A DNA stretch of 64,000 nucleotides from Rhodothermales bacterium (GTDB taxonomy: Bacteria > Bacteroidota > Rhodothermia > Rhodothermales > UBA10348): the NCBI GenBank assembly GCA_017643395.1, contig JAEPNP010000003.1, forward strand, positions 1-64,000. The letters run 5' to 3'. Position 1 is the first letter of the stretch; each line of letters starts with the position of its first letter. A program made the translations under genes and the position numbers. Below the pieces are notes generated by a model, which was given only the letters and a program-made list of their open reading frames with translations, searched no databases and was not told the origin of the DNA. Below, one piece after another: positions 49,001-56,086 of this stretch.

Positions 49001-49042
49001 CTCGATGTGGTCCTTCGTGATACGTGTTTGCAGCCTGTGTAG
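46004..49042 (+). CDS. Triple fusion: APH-type kinase, M23 peptidase-like domain, class III aminotransferase/phospho-lyase
   Basis: 1012 aa from the ATG at 46004. Residues 1-350 are an aminoglycoside-phosphotransferase/hydroxylysine-kinase-like domain with YNDANEHNVLV (usual H of HxD replaced by N) and LIDFGD. Residues ~400-570 are an M23 LytM-type domain with intact zinc ligands H446-x3-D450 and H536-x-H538. Residues ~590-1012 are a PLP aminotransferase of the AGXT2L type with NSGSEANDLA, ADEVQTGFGR and PLP lysine K850 (TLGKPIGNG). The kinase plus phospho-lyase pairing suggests phosphorylation then elimination of an amino alcohol such as hydroxylysine or ethanolamine. This is inferred from eukaryotic relatives. 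No signal peptide is visible. Confidence 0.9.
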   Translation: MPEAQLPEVRERPPFSAETAKHVAREFWGLDGRVSPLPGDRDRNFRLSTPEGDYVVKVVFRGDPPGLAKLQQDALERASALDLAVPRTVRSRAGKRIEKVEGPDGNAYQVLVNTWVPGIPFAEFRPKTTDLLERIGRGLGQLDTVLAGLSHDELDRAFEWDVAHVASIVESRLSFIADEYDRALVSRHLDAITARSVLLDSLPRQPIYNDANEHNVLVAPGDDALEEGPPGLGLIDFGDMVRTWRAAELGVASAYLTMDFADPIAGMAALAAGYHRAYPLQERELEAVPYLTAARLCISVCHSAERSRSEPDDPYQTISQSGAWSLLRHLGNGHPRLMTYRIRAACGLEPCPASPVIRAWIESNPAAPVIETPLDGPVFDLSVGTDEFDGTLDPLDAAVWDAPFARRLADTGAKVGFGRYLEPRICYRGDQFKWGGSGPERQRTIHLGVDLFAPAGTGVSTPYDAVVEHVVHNDQPLDYGPTVILRHEAGDTPFYTLFGHLGMGVLDTLKAGDRLKAGQRFADLGDSNVNGGWSPHLHFQLYADNLDNLGNMPGVAFASQARTWESISPDPNLVLRTVLPLRHEQPPDLGARRAAHLGPSLSLSYRRPLHIVRGIGAHLFDAQGGAYLDCVNNVCHLGHAHPAVVRAASRQLSVLNTNTRYLHQNILDYAEALADTLPGDLEVCFLVNSGSEANDLALRMARTATGGTGTLVLDGGYHGNLTSLVAISPYKFDGPGGSGAGDRVAVLEMPDPYRNPGLDASRGAHDARRAATALAARGHAPAALIAESILSCGGQIEPPEGYLQAVYAEARQAGAVCIADEVQTGFGRVGDAMWAFELQGVAPDIVTLGKPIGNGFPLGAVVTTRRIAQAFANGMEYFNTFGGNPVSSAVGLAVLRVILEENLQTHAQEVGSHLKAGLEALKAQHALIGDVRGRGLFLGFELVRDRTTLEPADREATWLANRMRDLGVLISTDGPLHNVIKLKPPLAFSRDDADELLEKLDVVLRDTCLQPV

Positions 49043-49949
49043 CGCCCTGATCTTGAGCGCCTGTGCCGGATCTGGTGTAGTCCCGATGGGCGATGGGGGT
49101 AGTCTCGACCTGCAGGCCGGCGCCTCCGAACAGGTGATCATTCCCGGGACCGAGGTCACTCTGGATCTTGTGTTTGTGCCCACAGAAGGCGTCGTGTCGC
49201 TGGGAGACGCTCGCGTGGAGATCTCACCGTTCTGGATGGCGCGCCACGAAACCACTTTCGAACAGTTCGGAGTCTTTCGCCACGTGGAGCAGGACTCTCC
49301 CGTAACGGCGACTCCGCAGCCCATGGACGTGGACGCCGTAGCTCGACCGAGTCCGCCGTATGAGGATCCGTCGGCCGGCATGAGCCGCGACGGATTCCCG
49401 GCCACCGGAATGACCCAGTGGGCGGCGCTGCAGTATGCGAGATGGCTGTCGGCCAAGACCGGGGACTTCTGGCGGCTTCCGACCGAGGCTGAATGGGAGC
49501 ACGCCTGCCGGCTCGGAGGCAGGCGCACGCTCGCAACGGACGCCTGGTACCTGGAGAACTCCGGCGAGGAGCTCCATGAGGTGGCCAGTCGCCCTGCGGA
49601 CTCCCTGGGGCTGCACGACATGCTCGGAAACGCCTCTGAATGGATGCTGGACGAATACCGCAATGATGTTCAGGCCGTTTGGTCCGAAGGCCCGGACCCA
49701 TGGGCCCGCCCCGCCCGACTGCATCCGCGCACAGTTCGGGGCGGAGCGTTCGACGACGGCCCGGGGATGCTGCGCTGCGAGGCGCGTCTCGAGTCCAGCC
49801 TGGCCTGGAAGGCCCGGGATCCGCAAATCCCCAAAAGCTTCTGGTGGAACACGGATTCTCCATTCCTGGGCTTCCGGCTGGTCCGGCCGGTCGTGCAGCC
49901 AAGTGCGCAGGCTCAGGCGGAGTTCTGGGCGCTCGTGCTCGGCGACTGA
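49005..49949 (+). CDS. Formylglycine-generating-enzyme-like (FGE/SUMF1) lipoprotein
   Basis: 314 aa. The ATG at 49005 lies inside the previous gene (38-base overlap, different frame). It gives a lipoprotein signal MWSFVIRV...LILSA-C20, so it is chosen over 48975. The FGE fold shows FWMARHETTFEQF, WRLPTEAEWEHACRLG, GNASEWMLDEY, VRGGAFDD and FLGFRLVR. The catalytic Cys pair of true FGE is not evident, so a structural, ligand-binding or gliding-type (GldJ/K-like) role is as likely as catalysis. Anchored in the envelope. Confidence 0.85.
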   Translation: MWSFVIRVCSLCSALILSACAGSGVVPMGDGGSLDLQAGASEQVIIPGTEVTLDLVFVPTEGVVSLGDARVEISPFWMARHETTFEQFGVFRHVEQDSPVTATPQPMDVDAVARPSPPYEDPSAGMSRDGFPATGMTQWAALQYARWLSAKTGDFWRLPTEAEWEHACRLGGRRTLATDAWYLENSGEELHEVASRPADSLGLHDMLGNASEWMLDEYRNDVQAVWSEGPDPWARPARLHPRTVRGGAFDDGPGMLRCEARLESSLAWKARDPQIPKSFWWNTDSPFLGFRLVRPVVQPSAQAQAEFWALVLGD

Positions 49950-49950
49950 G

Positions 49951-50098
49951 GCGCCGCCGCGCCCCCAAGCGCTTCGCCCGCGGGTCCGCGCTCCACCCGC
50001 CGCGCCGCCGCGCCCCCCGGCGCCTCGCCCGCGGCCGCCGCGCTCCGCCCGCCGCGTTCGCCCGGCCGCCGCGTTCGCCCCGCCGCCGCGTTCGCCCC
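49951..50098. repeat. GC-only tandem repeats (51-bp and 17-bp periods)
   Basis: A unit starting GCGCCGCCGCGCCCCC at 49951 repeats at 50002 (period 51). It then gives way to 17-bp units GCCGCCGCGTTCGCCCC at 50065 and 50082. The tract fills the 212-base gap before the oxidoreductase gene. It lacks the AT-rich dyads of arrays B, D, E and F, although the 51-bp period is the same. Confidence 0.65.
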
Positions 50099-50161
50099 CA
50101 TCACCCGTTGCCGCCATCCGACTCCTGATCGTACTCTGGCGCATCCAAATCTCCCGACCCC

Positions 50162-51499
50162 ATGTCCGACTTCTCCCGCCGCGAATTCCTGCAGCGCACC
50201 ACGGCCGTTGTCGGCGGCGCCATCGCGCTGCCCTCCATAACGAACGCCTCGGCCTACTACGGCACGGACGATGTCATCCGGGTCGGCCTTGTCGGGTGTG
50301 GTGGACGCGGCACGGGCGCGGCCTACCAGGCACTCGCCACCAGCCAGAACGTGCAGTTGGTCGCCGTTGCAGACGCGTTCCAGGACCAGCTGGACAGCTG
50401 CCTGGAAAACCTGACGCGTGAGCCTGACGACGCAACGGGCGAGCAGGTGCGTTCCCGGGTGCAGGTGCCGCCGGAGCATCGTTTCGTTGGGTTCGACGGG
50501 TACCGCCAGGTTATCCCGCTGGTCGATGTCGTCCTCCTCGCAACACCACCCGGATTCCGCCCGATTCACTTTGCGGAGGCCGTGGCGGCCGGCAAGCACG
50601 TGTTCATGGAGAAACCGGTGGCGACGGACGCACCGGGCGTTCGGCAGGTGCTTGAATCTGCCGCGGAGGCCAAGGCGAAAAGCCTCAATGTGGTGGTAGG
50701 TCTGCAGCGCCACTACCAGACAGTGTATCGCGAGTGGGTGGATCGGCTGCACGCCGGCATGATCGGCTCCATGGTGCTCGGACGCGTGTATTGGAACAGC
50801 TCAGGTGTCTGGGTGCGGGATCGCGCCTCCATGGAGGAGACAGCCGGGCGGCCTCTCACGGAAATGGAGTACCAGATGCGCAATTGGTACTACTTCAACT
50901 GGCTCTGCGGGGACCACATCTGCGAGCAGCACATCCACAACCTGGATGTTGGCAACTGGGTGATGCAGGGCTACCCGACGGTCGCCAATGGTCAGGGTGG
51001 CCGGGAGGTGAGACGGGGTCTGGACCACGGCCAGATCTTCGATCACCACATGGTCGAGTTCGAGTACGAGAGTGGCGCCCGCGTGCTCAGTCAGTGTCGT
51101 CACATAGAGGGCTGCATGAACCGGGTCTCCGAGGGCTTCCACGGCACGTCAGGCTCGGCTCCGAGACCGGGCCTCATCCAGTCCGCATCCGGTCACGACC
51201 TGTTCCGTCACGACACAAAGGGCGATCCCAACCCCTACCAGGTGGAGCACGACGAATTGTTCACGGCCATCGCCGCCGGCGAGCACCGGTACAACGACGG
51301 CGAGAACGGTGCCTATGCAACCCTGACCTCCATCATGGGCCGCATGGCGACCTACACCGGTCGCGAAATCACCTGGGAGGAGGCGCTCAATGACGAGACC
51401 AGCCTCATGCCCGAGCGCTTCACGTTCGACGCAGACCCACCGGTGCTTCCGGATGCCGACGGCCGCTACCCGGTGCCGGTGCCGGGTGCTCGCACGTGA
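50162..51499 (+). CDS. Tat-exported Gfo/Idh/MocA-family oxidoreductase
   Basis: 445 aa. A Tat signal (SRREFLQRTTAVVGGAIALPS) is followed by the NAD(P)-binding Rossmann motif IRVGLVGCGGRGTGAA near residue 44. The conserved FMEKPVATD (EKP motif, catalytic Lys) and the C-terminal alpha/beta substrate domain follow. Such Tat-borne members bring their NAD(P) cofactor folded into the periplasm and act on sugars or inositols. It is followed by apbE with a 4-base overlap (GTGA) and an exported isomerase-like gene, so a periplasmic sugar-modifying operon is likely. The exact substrate is unknown. Confidence 0.92.
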   Translation: MSDFSRREFLQRTTAVVGGAIALPSITNASAYYGTDDVIRVGLVGCGGRGTGAAYQALATSQNVQLVAVADAFQDQLDSCLENLTREPDDATGEQVRSRVQVPPEHRFVGFDGYRQVIPLVDVVLLATPPGFRPIHFAEAVAAGKHVFMEKPVATDAPGVRQVLESAAEAKAKSLNVVVGLQRHYQTVYREWVDRLHAGMIGSMVLGRVYWNSSGVWVRDRASMEETAGRPLTEMEYQMRNWYYFNWLCGDHICEQHIHNLDVGNWVMQGYPTVANGQGGREVRRGLDHGQIFDHHMVEFEYESGARVLSQCRHIEGCMNRVSEGFHGTSGSAPRPGLIQSASGHDLFRHDTKGDPNPYQVEHDELFTAIAAGEHRYNDGENGAYATLTSIMGRMATYTGREITWEEALNDETSLMPERFTFDADPPVLPDADGRYPVPVPGART

Positions 51500-52410
51500 T
51501 CCTCCCGGTATTCCTGACTCTGGCGCTGGCGGCGCAGCCAGTACCTGGGGCTGCGGCCGGCGAGGCGGATTGCAGCCCATCGCAAGCCCCCCGCTACGAA
51601 GCGCAGCGGGCCCTCATGGGCACGCTGTTTCGGGTCGTGGTGCGCTCCGATCAGGATCCCTCACAGATCCGGGCAGCCATGGAGCAGGCCCTGGACCTGG
51701 GCCGCGAACTCGAACAGACGTTCAGCGACTATCAGCCATCCAGCGAGGTCAACAGTCTGGCGCAGTCTGGCGGGGGCACCCCGAGCCCTGACGTCCTGCA
51801 CCTCCTGGAGCGATCGACCCAACTGCACCACGAGACGGGTGGTGCTTTCGATGTGGCTCAGGGCCATCTCACCCGACTCTGGCGCCGGGCCGAGCGCCGG
51901 CAGCAGGCTCCGGACGAAGAAGCCCTGAGTCGTGCCGCGGCACAGAGTGGCATGCATCTCGTCCATCTGCAGACGGGCGATGAGCTCCTGCTGAAAAACG
52001 GCGTGCGCCTGGACTTCGGCGGAATCGCCAAGGGATACGCCGCAGACCGCCTGCTGGAGTTGCTCGAGCGCGCCGGGTTGTCCGAGGCGTTGATCGACGC
52101 GGGCGGCGACCTGCGCATTGGTGCGGGCGGCTGGGCAGTTTCCGTGGATGGCGTCGCTCGCGTGGAGTGCCATTCGGCCATCGCCAGCTCCGGGGGACGA
52201 TGGCAGCAGGTATCCGGGATGTACGCGCACATCGTAGACCCTGCCACCGGCAAAGGGGTGGCGCCGAACCGCAGCGTCACAGTGCGCGCCCGGGACGCCA
52301 CAACCGCCGATGCCCTCGCGACCGCTTTTTCCGTAATGCCGCCGTCCGAAGCCCGGTCTCTGGCAGCGCACCTGAACGTCGAACTCACGATTACCCGGCA
52401 CGACCCATGA
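51496..52410 (+). CDS. apbE: FAD:protein FMN transferase ApbE
   Basis: 304 aa from a GTG overlapping the previous stop. An N-terminal hydrophobic signal (MILPVFLTLALAAQPVPG) exports it. The family signatures are present: ALMGTLFRVV, FSDYQPSSEVNSL, LDFGGIAKGYAADR, DAGGDLRIG and HIVDPATGKG. ApbE attaches FMN to Ser/Thr of target proteins such as NqrB/C or RnfG. No obvious target is encoded next to it, so its place between two sugar-enzyme genes is odd. It overlaps the following gene by ATGA. Confidence 0.9.
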   Translation: MILPVFLTLALAAQPVPGAAAGEADCSPSQAPRYEAQRALMGTLFRVVVRSDQDPSQIRAAMEQALDLGRELEQTFSDYQPSSEVNSLAQSGGGTPSPDVLHLLERSTQLHHETGGAFDVAQGHLTRLWRRAERRQQAPDEEALSRAAAQSGMHLVHLQTGDELLLKNGVRLDFGGIAKGYAADRLLELLERAGLSEALIDAGGDLRIGAGGWAVSVDGVARVECHSAIASSGGRWQQVSGMYAHIVDPATGKGVAPNRSVTVRARDATTADALATAFSVMPPSEARSLAAHLNVELTITRHDP

Positions 52411-53330
52411 ATCGCCGAAGCTTTCTGACCACCGGGGCGCTGGCCGCTGCCGCCGCCGCATCGCCCATGAGTTCGAGTGTCGTATCCGCGACCCCGACCA
52501 GGCTCAGCAGCGATGACCCTTTCAACCTTGCCTATGCGCCGCACCTGGGCATGTTCAGGCAAAGCGCCGGACAGGATCCGCTCGACCAGCTTCGATTCAT
52601 GGCAGAACGCGGCTTCCGTGCCTTCGAAGACAATGGCATGAAGGGCCGAGACCTGACGCTCCAGGAGGGCATGGCGCGGGTGATGGCTGAGCACGATATC
52701 ACGATGGGCGTGTTCGTGGCTCACACCATTTTCTGGAGGCAGCCCAATCTGGCCAGTGGCCGCCAGGATTGGCGAGACCAGTTCCTGCAGGAGATCACCG
52801 AGTCGGTTGAAGTGGCCAAACGCGTGAATGCCACCTGGATGACCGTGGTGCCCGGCCACGTCGACCTGCGCCTGGACGCCGGGTATCAAATGGCGAACGT
52901 GGTGGAATCACTTCGCCGCGCCTGCGACATCCTCGAACCGCACGGCCTCGTGATGGTGCTGGAGCCACTGAACAAGCGCGATCATCCGGGCCTGTTCCTG
53001 ACGGACATCGCACAGGCTTTTGCCGTGTGCCGCGCTGTTGACAGCCCTTCGTGCAAGATCCTGAATGACCTGTATCACCAGCAGATCACCGAGGGCAACC
53101 TGATCCCGAACATCGATGCCGCCTGGCACGAGATTGCGTACTTCCAGGTCGGTGACAACCCGGGGCGCAAGGAGCCGACGACGGGGGAAATCAACTACCT
53201 CAACGTCTTCCGTCACATCCACGAGAAGGGTTTTGCCGGCGTGATCGGCATGGAGCACGGGAACGCCAATCCCGGGGTCGAGGGAGAGGAGGCCCTGATT
53301 CGAGCTTACCGCGAGGTTGACGCGTTCTAG
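52407..53330 (+). CDS. Tat-exported hydroxypyruvate isomerase-like TIM-barrel protein
   Basis: 307 aa from the ATG overlapping apbE. It has a Tat-like signal (MNRRSFLTTGALAAAAAASP) and then an AP-endonuclease-2/xylose-isomerase TIM barrel: FMAERGFRAFEDNGM, LVMVLEPLNKRDHPG, KILNDLYHQQITEGN, YFQVGDNPGRKEP and GVIGMEHGNANPG. The metal-binding Glu, Asp, His and Glu of hydroxypyruvate isomerases (Hyi) appear conserved. As it is exported, an epimerase or isomerase of an extracytoplasmic sugar product is inferred together with the Gfo/Idh/MocA protein. Confidence 0.9.
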   Translation: MNRRSFLTTGALAAAAAASPMSSSVVSATPTRLSSDDPFNLAYAPHLGMFRQSAGQDPLDQLRFMAERGFRAFEDNGMKGRDLTLQEGMARVMAEHDITMGVFVAHTIFWRQPNLASGRQDWRDQFLQEITESVEVAKRVNATWMTVVPGHVDLRLDAGYQMANVVESLRRACDILEPHGLVMVLEPLNKRDHPGLFLTDIAQAFAVCRAVDSPSCKILNDLYHQQITEGNLIPNIDAAWHEIAYFQVGDNPGRKEPTTGEINYLNVFRHIHEKGFAGVIGMEHGNANPGVEGEEALIRAYREVDAF

Positions 53331-53348
53331 CCACCCGGACCGCCCGTG

Positions 53349-54446
53349 CTAAGCGGGGACCGGTCCCCCCACAACGTCTGAGTCGCCTTTCAGCAGCCTC
53401 AGCAAATCTTCGGGGCCGCGGCAGAGGGCGTCTGCGCCGATGCGCCTCCAGGCATGGGGTGACTGCTCGAAAGCTCCGCCTCCCACCACGACCGGACAGC
53501 CTTCAAGTTTGGAGTCGGCCCGGATTCGGGCGATGACTTCGGAGGCCGGCCGCATGTTGATGGGCAGTGTCACTGAGAGCCCCACGAGCACCGGTCTTTC
53601 GTATGCCATGGTGCCGGTGATGACATCATGGGGGTTATTGCCTCCAAGATTCCGTACGCGCCATCCGTCGGTCTTGAGCACATCGGCCAGGACAGAAAGT
53701 CCGATGTCGTGCAACTCGCGATCAACACCTGACAGCACTACGGTGCCCCTGGCGGCGGGAGCCTCCGGCTGCATGTGCTGGCGACAATAGGCGAACACGG
53801 CCGGCAGGATGGCCGTGGCGGTATGCTCCTCCTGCCACGTGATCTGGTTATCCTGCCACAATCTGCCTACGCTGTACATCACAGGCTGGACCAGGCCGAG
53901 GTAGAGTTCTCGAATGTCGGCACCCGCCTCATGGGCCCTGCGCACGACATCGACGGCTCCCGCGTGGTCGCCCCTAACCAGCCTGTCGAGTAGCAGCTTG
54001 CTTCGCTCCTGCATCTCCTCGGACTGCGAAAGCCACGTCTTTGGAAGGTCCGGTTTGAACAGGTCCGTCTCGGGGAGTCCTGCCAGCCTGCGAGTCTCTG
54101 CCGCCACCTGGGCCGGTGTCTCGGACTCCTCTACCAGGTCGGCCAGCACCTGGAAGTGGGCGCGCAGGCAGCGGTGTGACAGCCCCCTGGCGACCAGTAC
54201 CCGGCCCACCCACCGAGCATACTCGACAAACGCGGTATCGTCCTGCGCCTCTATCGCCAGGTCGAAATGCTCCAGGTGCCGTGCTCCGTGTTCGGGCAAT
54301 GCGCCTCGCAGCGGCGCATCGGAGCTCAGCTCCTCCGGAAAGCGCTGCATGAGAATACCGGCGGCCCTGACGACGGTCTGCTCGACGTCTGCAAGGTCGA
54401 TGCGTGTCAGCCGCACGCGTCTGGGGAGTGCTTCCTGAAGAGTCAC
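53349..54446 (-). CDS. Cobalamin-binding protein with W-x9-EH motif (putative light sensor lacking a DNA-binding domain)
   Basis: 365 aa. Residues 15-125 are an all-helical N-terminal domain, possibly RsbR-N-like (uncertain). Residues 140-230 are the methionine-synthase-type helical cap with W197-x9-E207-H208, the signature of CarH/LitR-type B12 photosensors. Residues 233-355 are the B12-binding Rossmann fold, with E244-L-H246-D-I-G249 (first Asp of DxHxxG replaced by Glu), SVTLP and VVGGGAF. It has no MerR-type HTH. A role in light- or B12-dependent signalling through a partner is inferred. No partner is evident next door. Confidence 0.85.
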   Translation of the reverse strand: MTLQEALPRRVRLTRIDLADVEQTVVRAAGILMQRFPEELSSDAPLRGALPEHGARHLEHFDLAIEAQDDTAFVEYARWVGRVLVARGLSHRCLRAHFQVLADLVEESETPAQVAAETRRLAGLPETDLFKPDLPKTWLSQSEEMQERSKLLLDRLVRGDHAGAVDVVRRAHEAGADIRELYLGLVQPVMYSVGRLWQDNQITWQEEHTATAILPAVFAYCRQHMQPEAPAARGTVVLSGVDRELHDIGLSVLADVLKTDGWRVRNLGGNNPHDVITGTMAYERPVLVGLSVTLPINMRPASEVIARIRADSKLEGCPVVVGGGAFEQSPHAWRRIGADALCRGPEDLLRLLKGDSDVVGGPVPA

Positions 54447-54495
54447 GGCGAATGAGGCTGAGTCAACATAACCCGGCCGGCTACGTGATCCAATC

Positions 54496-56046
54496 TCAGT
54501 CCAGCGGACGCACGTTGTAGCCTTCGTGCTGCAGCATGCGCACCTCGGAGCTGACCCTGCGTTCGAAGTCCGGCCAGGCTCGCTGCTGAGCCGGAGTCCA
54601 GAGCACCTCGGACATGGCCAGCATGCGCGGCAGGATCATGTACTCCAGTTTCTCGGGTGAACTGATGTACTCCGTCCAGACGTTGCCCTGCCCGCCCAGA
54701 ATGCGCCCCGCTTCGGCGCTCGTCAGTTCCTCAGGCACTGGCTCGAAGCTATAGACCGTCTCCAGGTCGAGTCCGTGACCGGGCCAGTCCGCGGCGATGG
54801 GCTCTGACCCCGGGTCGCCCTGGTACAGGTCGAAATAGGTGTGACTGACCGGGGTCATGATCACGTCGTGTCCCTGCCGGGCCGCCTCGATGCCGCCCAC
54901 CGTGCCCCGCCAGGACATGACCACGGCACCGGGTGCCAGGCCGCCCTCGCGAATCTCGTCCCAGCCGATCATGCGCCGTCCAAGTCCGGCCACGATCTCC
55001 TGGACCCGCTTCATGAACCAGCTCTGGAGCGCCACCTCATCCGCCAGCCCCTCTTGCTCCATGATCTCCTGGGCCACCGGGTTGGAGGCCCATTGTGCCT
55101 TGGGCACCTCATCGCCGCCTACGTGAATGAACCGGGACGGAAACAGTCCGGCCACCTCGCCCAGCACCGTCTCGATGAACCGGAAGGTTTCCGGGTGCGG
55201 GCAGAACACGTCCTCGTGCACCCCCCAGACCGTGGAAACCTCGTAGGGTCCGCCGGTGCATCCAAGCTCCGGGTAGGCGGCCAGCGCCGCCCGGGCATGT
55301 CCGGGCATCTCGATTTCGGGGATGACCTCGATCCCCAGCCCGCCGGCGTACTCGACGATGTCCCGAACCTCTTCCTGCGTGTAGAAGCCACCGTGGGGAA
55401 TGCCGTCTCCCACAAACGGGTTGAAGTTCTTTTCCAGGATGGTCTCGGCCCGCCTGCTCCCGATCTCGGTCAGCAGCGGGTAGGCCTTAATCTCAATGCG
55501 CCAGCCCTGGTCATCCGTCAGGTGCCAGTGAAACCGGTTCATGCGATATCGCGCCATGAGGTCCAGAAACCGCTTCACGACGTCAGGCTCAAAGAAGTGT
55601 CGGCTGACGTCGAGGTGCATCCCGCGATAGGAGAATCGAGGGCGATCATCGATCAGCACACCCGGCAGGCGGGCATCCTCGCGAACCATGCGCGCAAGCG
55701 CCAGCGCTCCGTGGCGGAATCCGGCGGGGTCGGACGCTCTCAAGAACACGCCTTCCCGCCCGACGCGAAGCTGAAAGGACTCCGACGCCAGTCCCGGGGC
55801 CGATTCCAGGGACAGAGTGCCCGAACCGTCGGGCACGAGACGTGCCTGCAACAGATCCGCCACGTCCTGGGCCGGCGCGAGCCCATCGCCCGAAACCGAT
55901 GGGTTATCAGGCCAACTGAATCCCCGGCCGGTCCATTCCACGGATGCCGGGTACGGAATCAGCGGCAGACGGTCCGATGGAGCGGGCATGCAGGACGCGG
56001 CCAGCAGGAGAAGGGGGGCAAGTCGTCGAATCGGCGGCCAGGGCAC
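54496..56046 (-). CDS. Beta-N-acetylhexosaminidase, GH20 family, lipoprotein
   Basis: 516 aa with a GTG start and lipobox LAAS-C19. An N-terminal GH20b domain (25-135) is followed by the catalytic barrel: RFSYRGMHLDVSRHF, NRFHWHLTDDQGWRIEI, IPEIEMPGHARAALAAYPEL and HVGGDEVPK with the catalytic D312-E313 pair, then GNVWTEYI near the end. It removes terminal GlcNAc or GalNAc from chitin or glycan oligomers by substrate assistance. Exported and membrane-anchored. Only 40 bases separate its start from the divergent gene start at 56087. Confidence 0.93.
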   Translation of the reverse strand: MPWPPIRRLAPLLLLAASCMPAPSDRLPLIPYPASVEWTGRGFSWPDNPSVSGDGLAPAQDVADLLQARLVPDGSGTLSLESAPGLASESFQLRVGREGVFLRASDPAGFRHGALALARMVREDARLPGVLIDDRPRFSYRGMHLDVSRHFFEPDVVKRFLDLMARYRMNRFHWHLTDDQGWRIEIKAYPLLTEIGSRRAETILEKNFNPFVGDGIPHGGFYTQEEVRDIVEYAGGLGIEVIPEIEMPGHARAALAAYPELGCTGGPYEVSTVWGVHEDVFCPHPETFRFIETVLGEVAGLFPSRFIHVGGDEVPKAQWASNPVAQEIMEQEGLADEVALQSWFMKRVQEIVAGLGRRMIGWDEIREGGLAPGAVVMSWRGTVGGIEAARQGHDVIMTPVSHTYFDLYQGDPGSEPIAADWPGHGLDLETVYSFEPVPEELTSAEAGRILGGQGNVWTEYISSPEKLEYMILPRMLAMSEVLWTPAQQRAWPDFERRVSSEVRMLQHEGYNVRPLD

Positions 56047-56086
56047 CTCCGAAGGTACGTATCTTCGGCGCCCAAACCCCGGGTAT

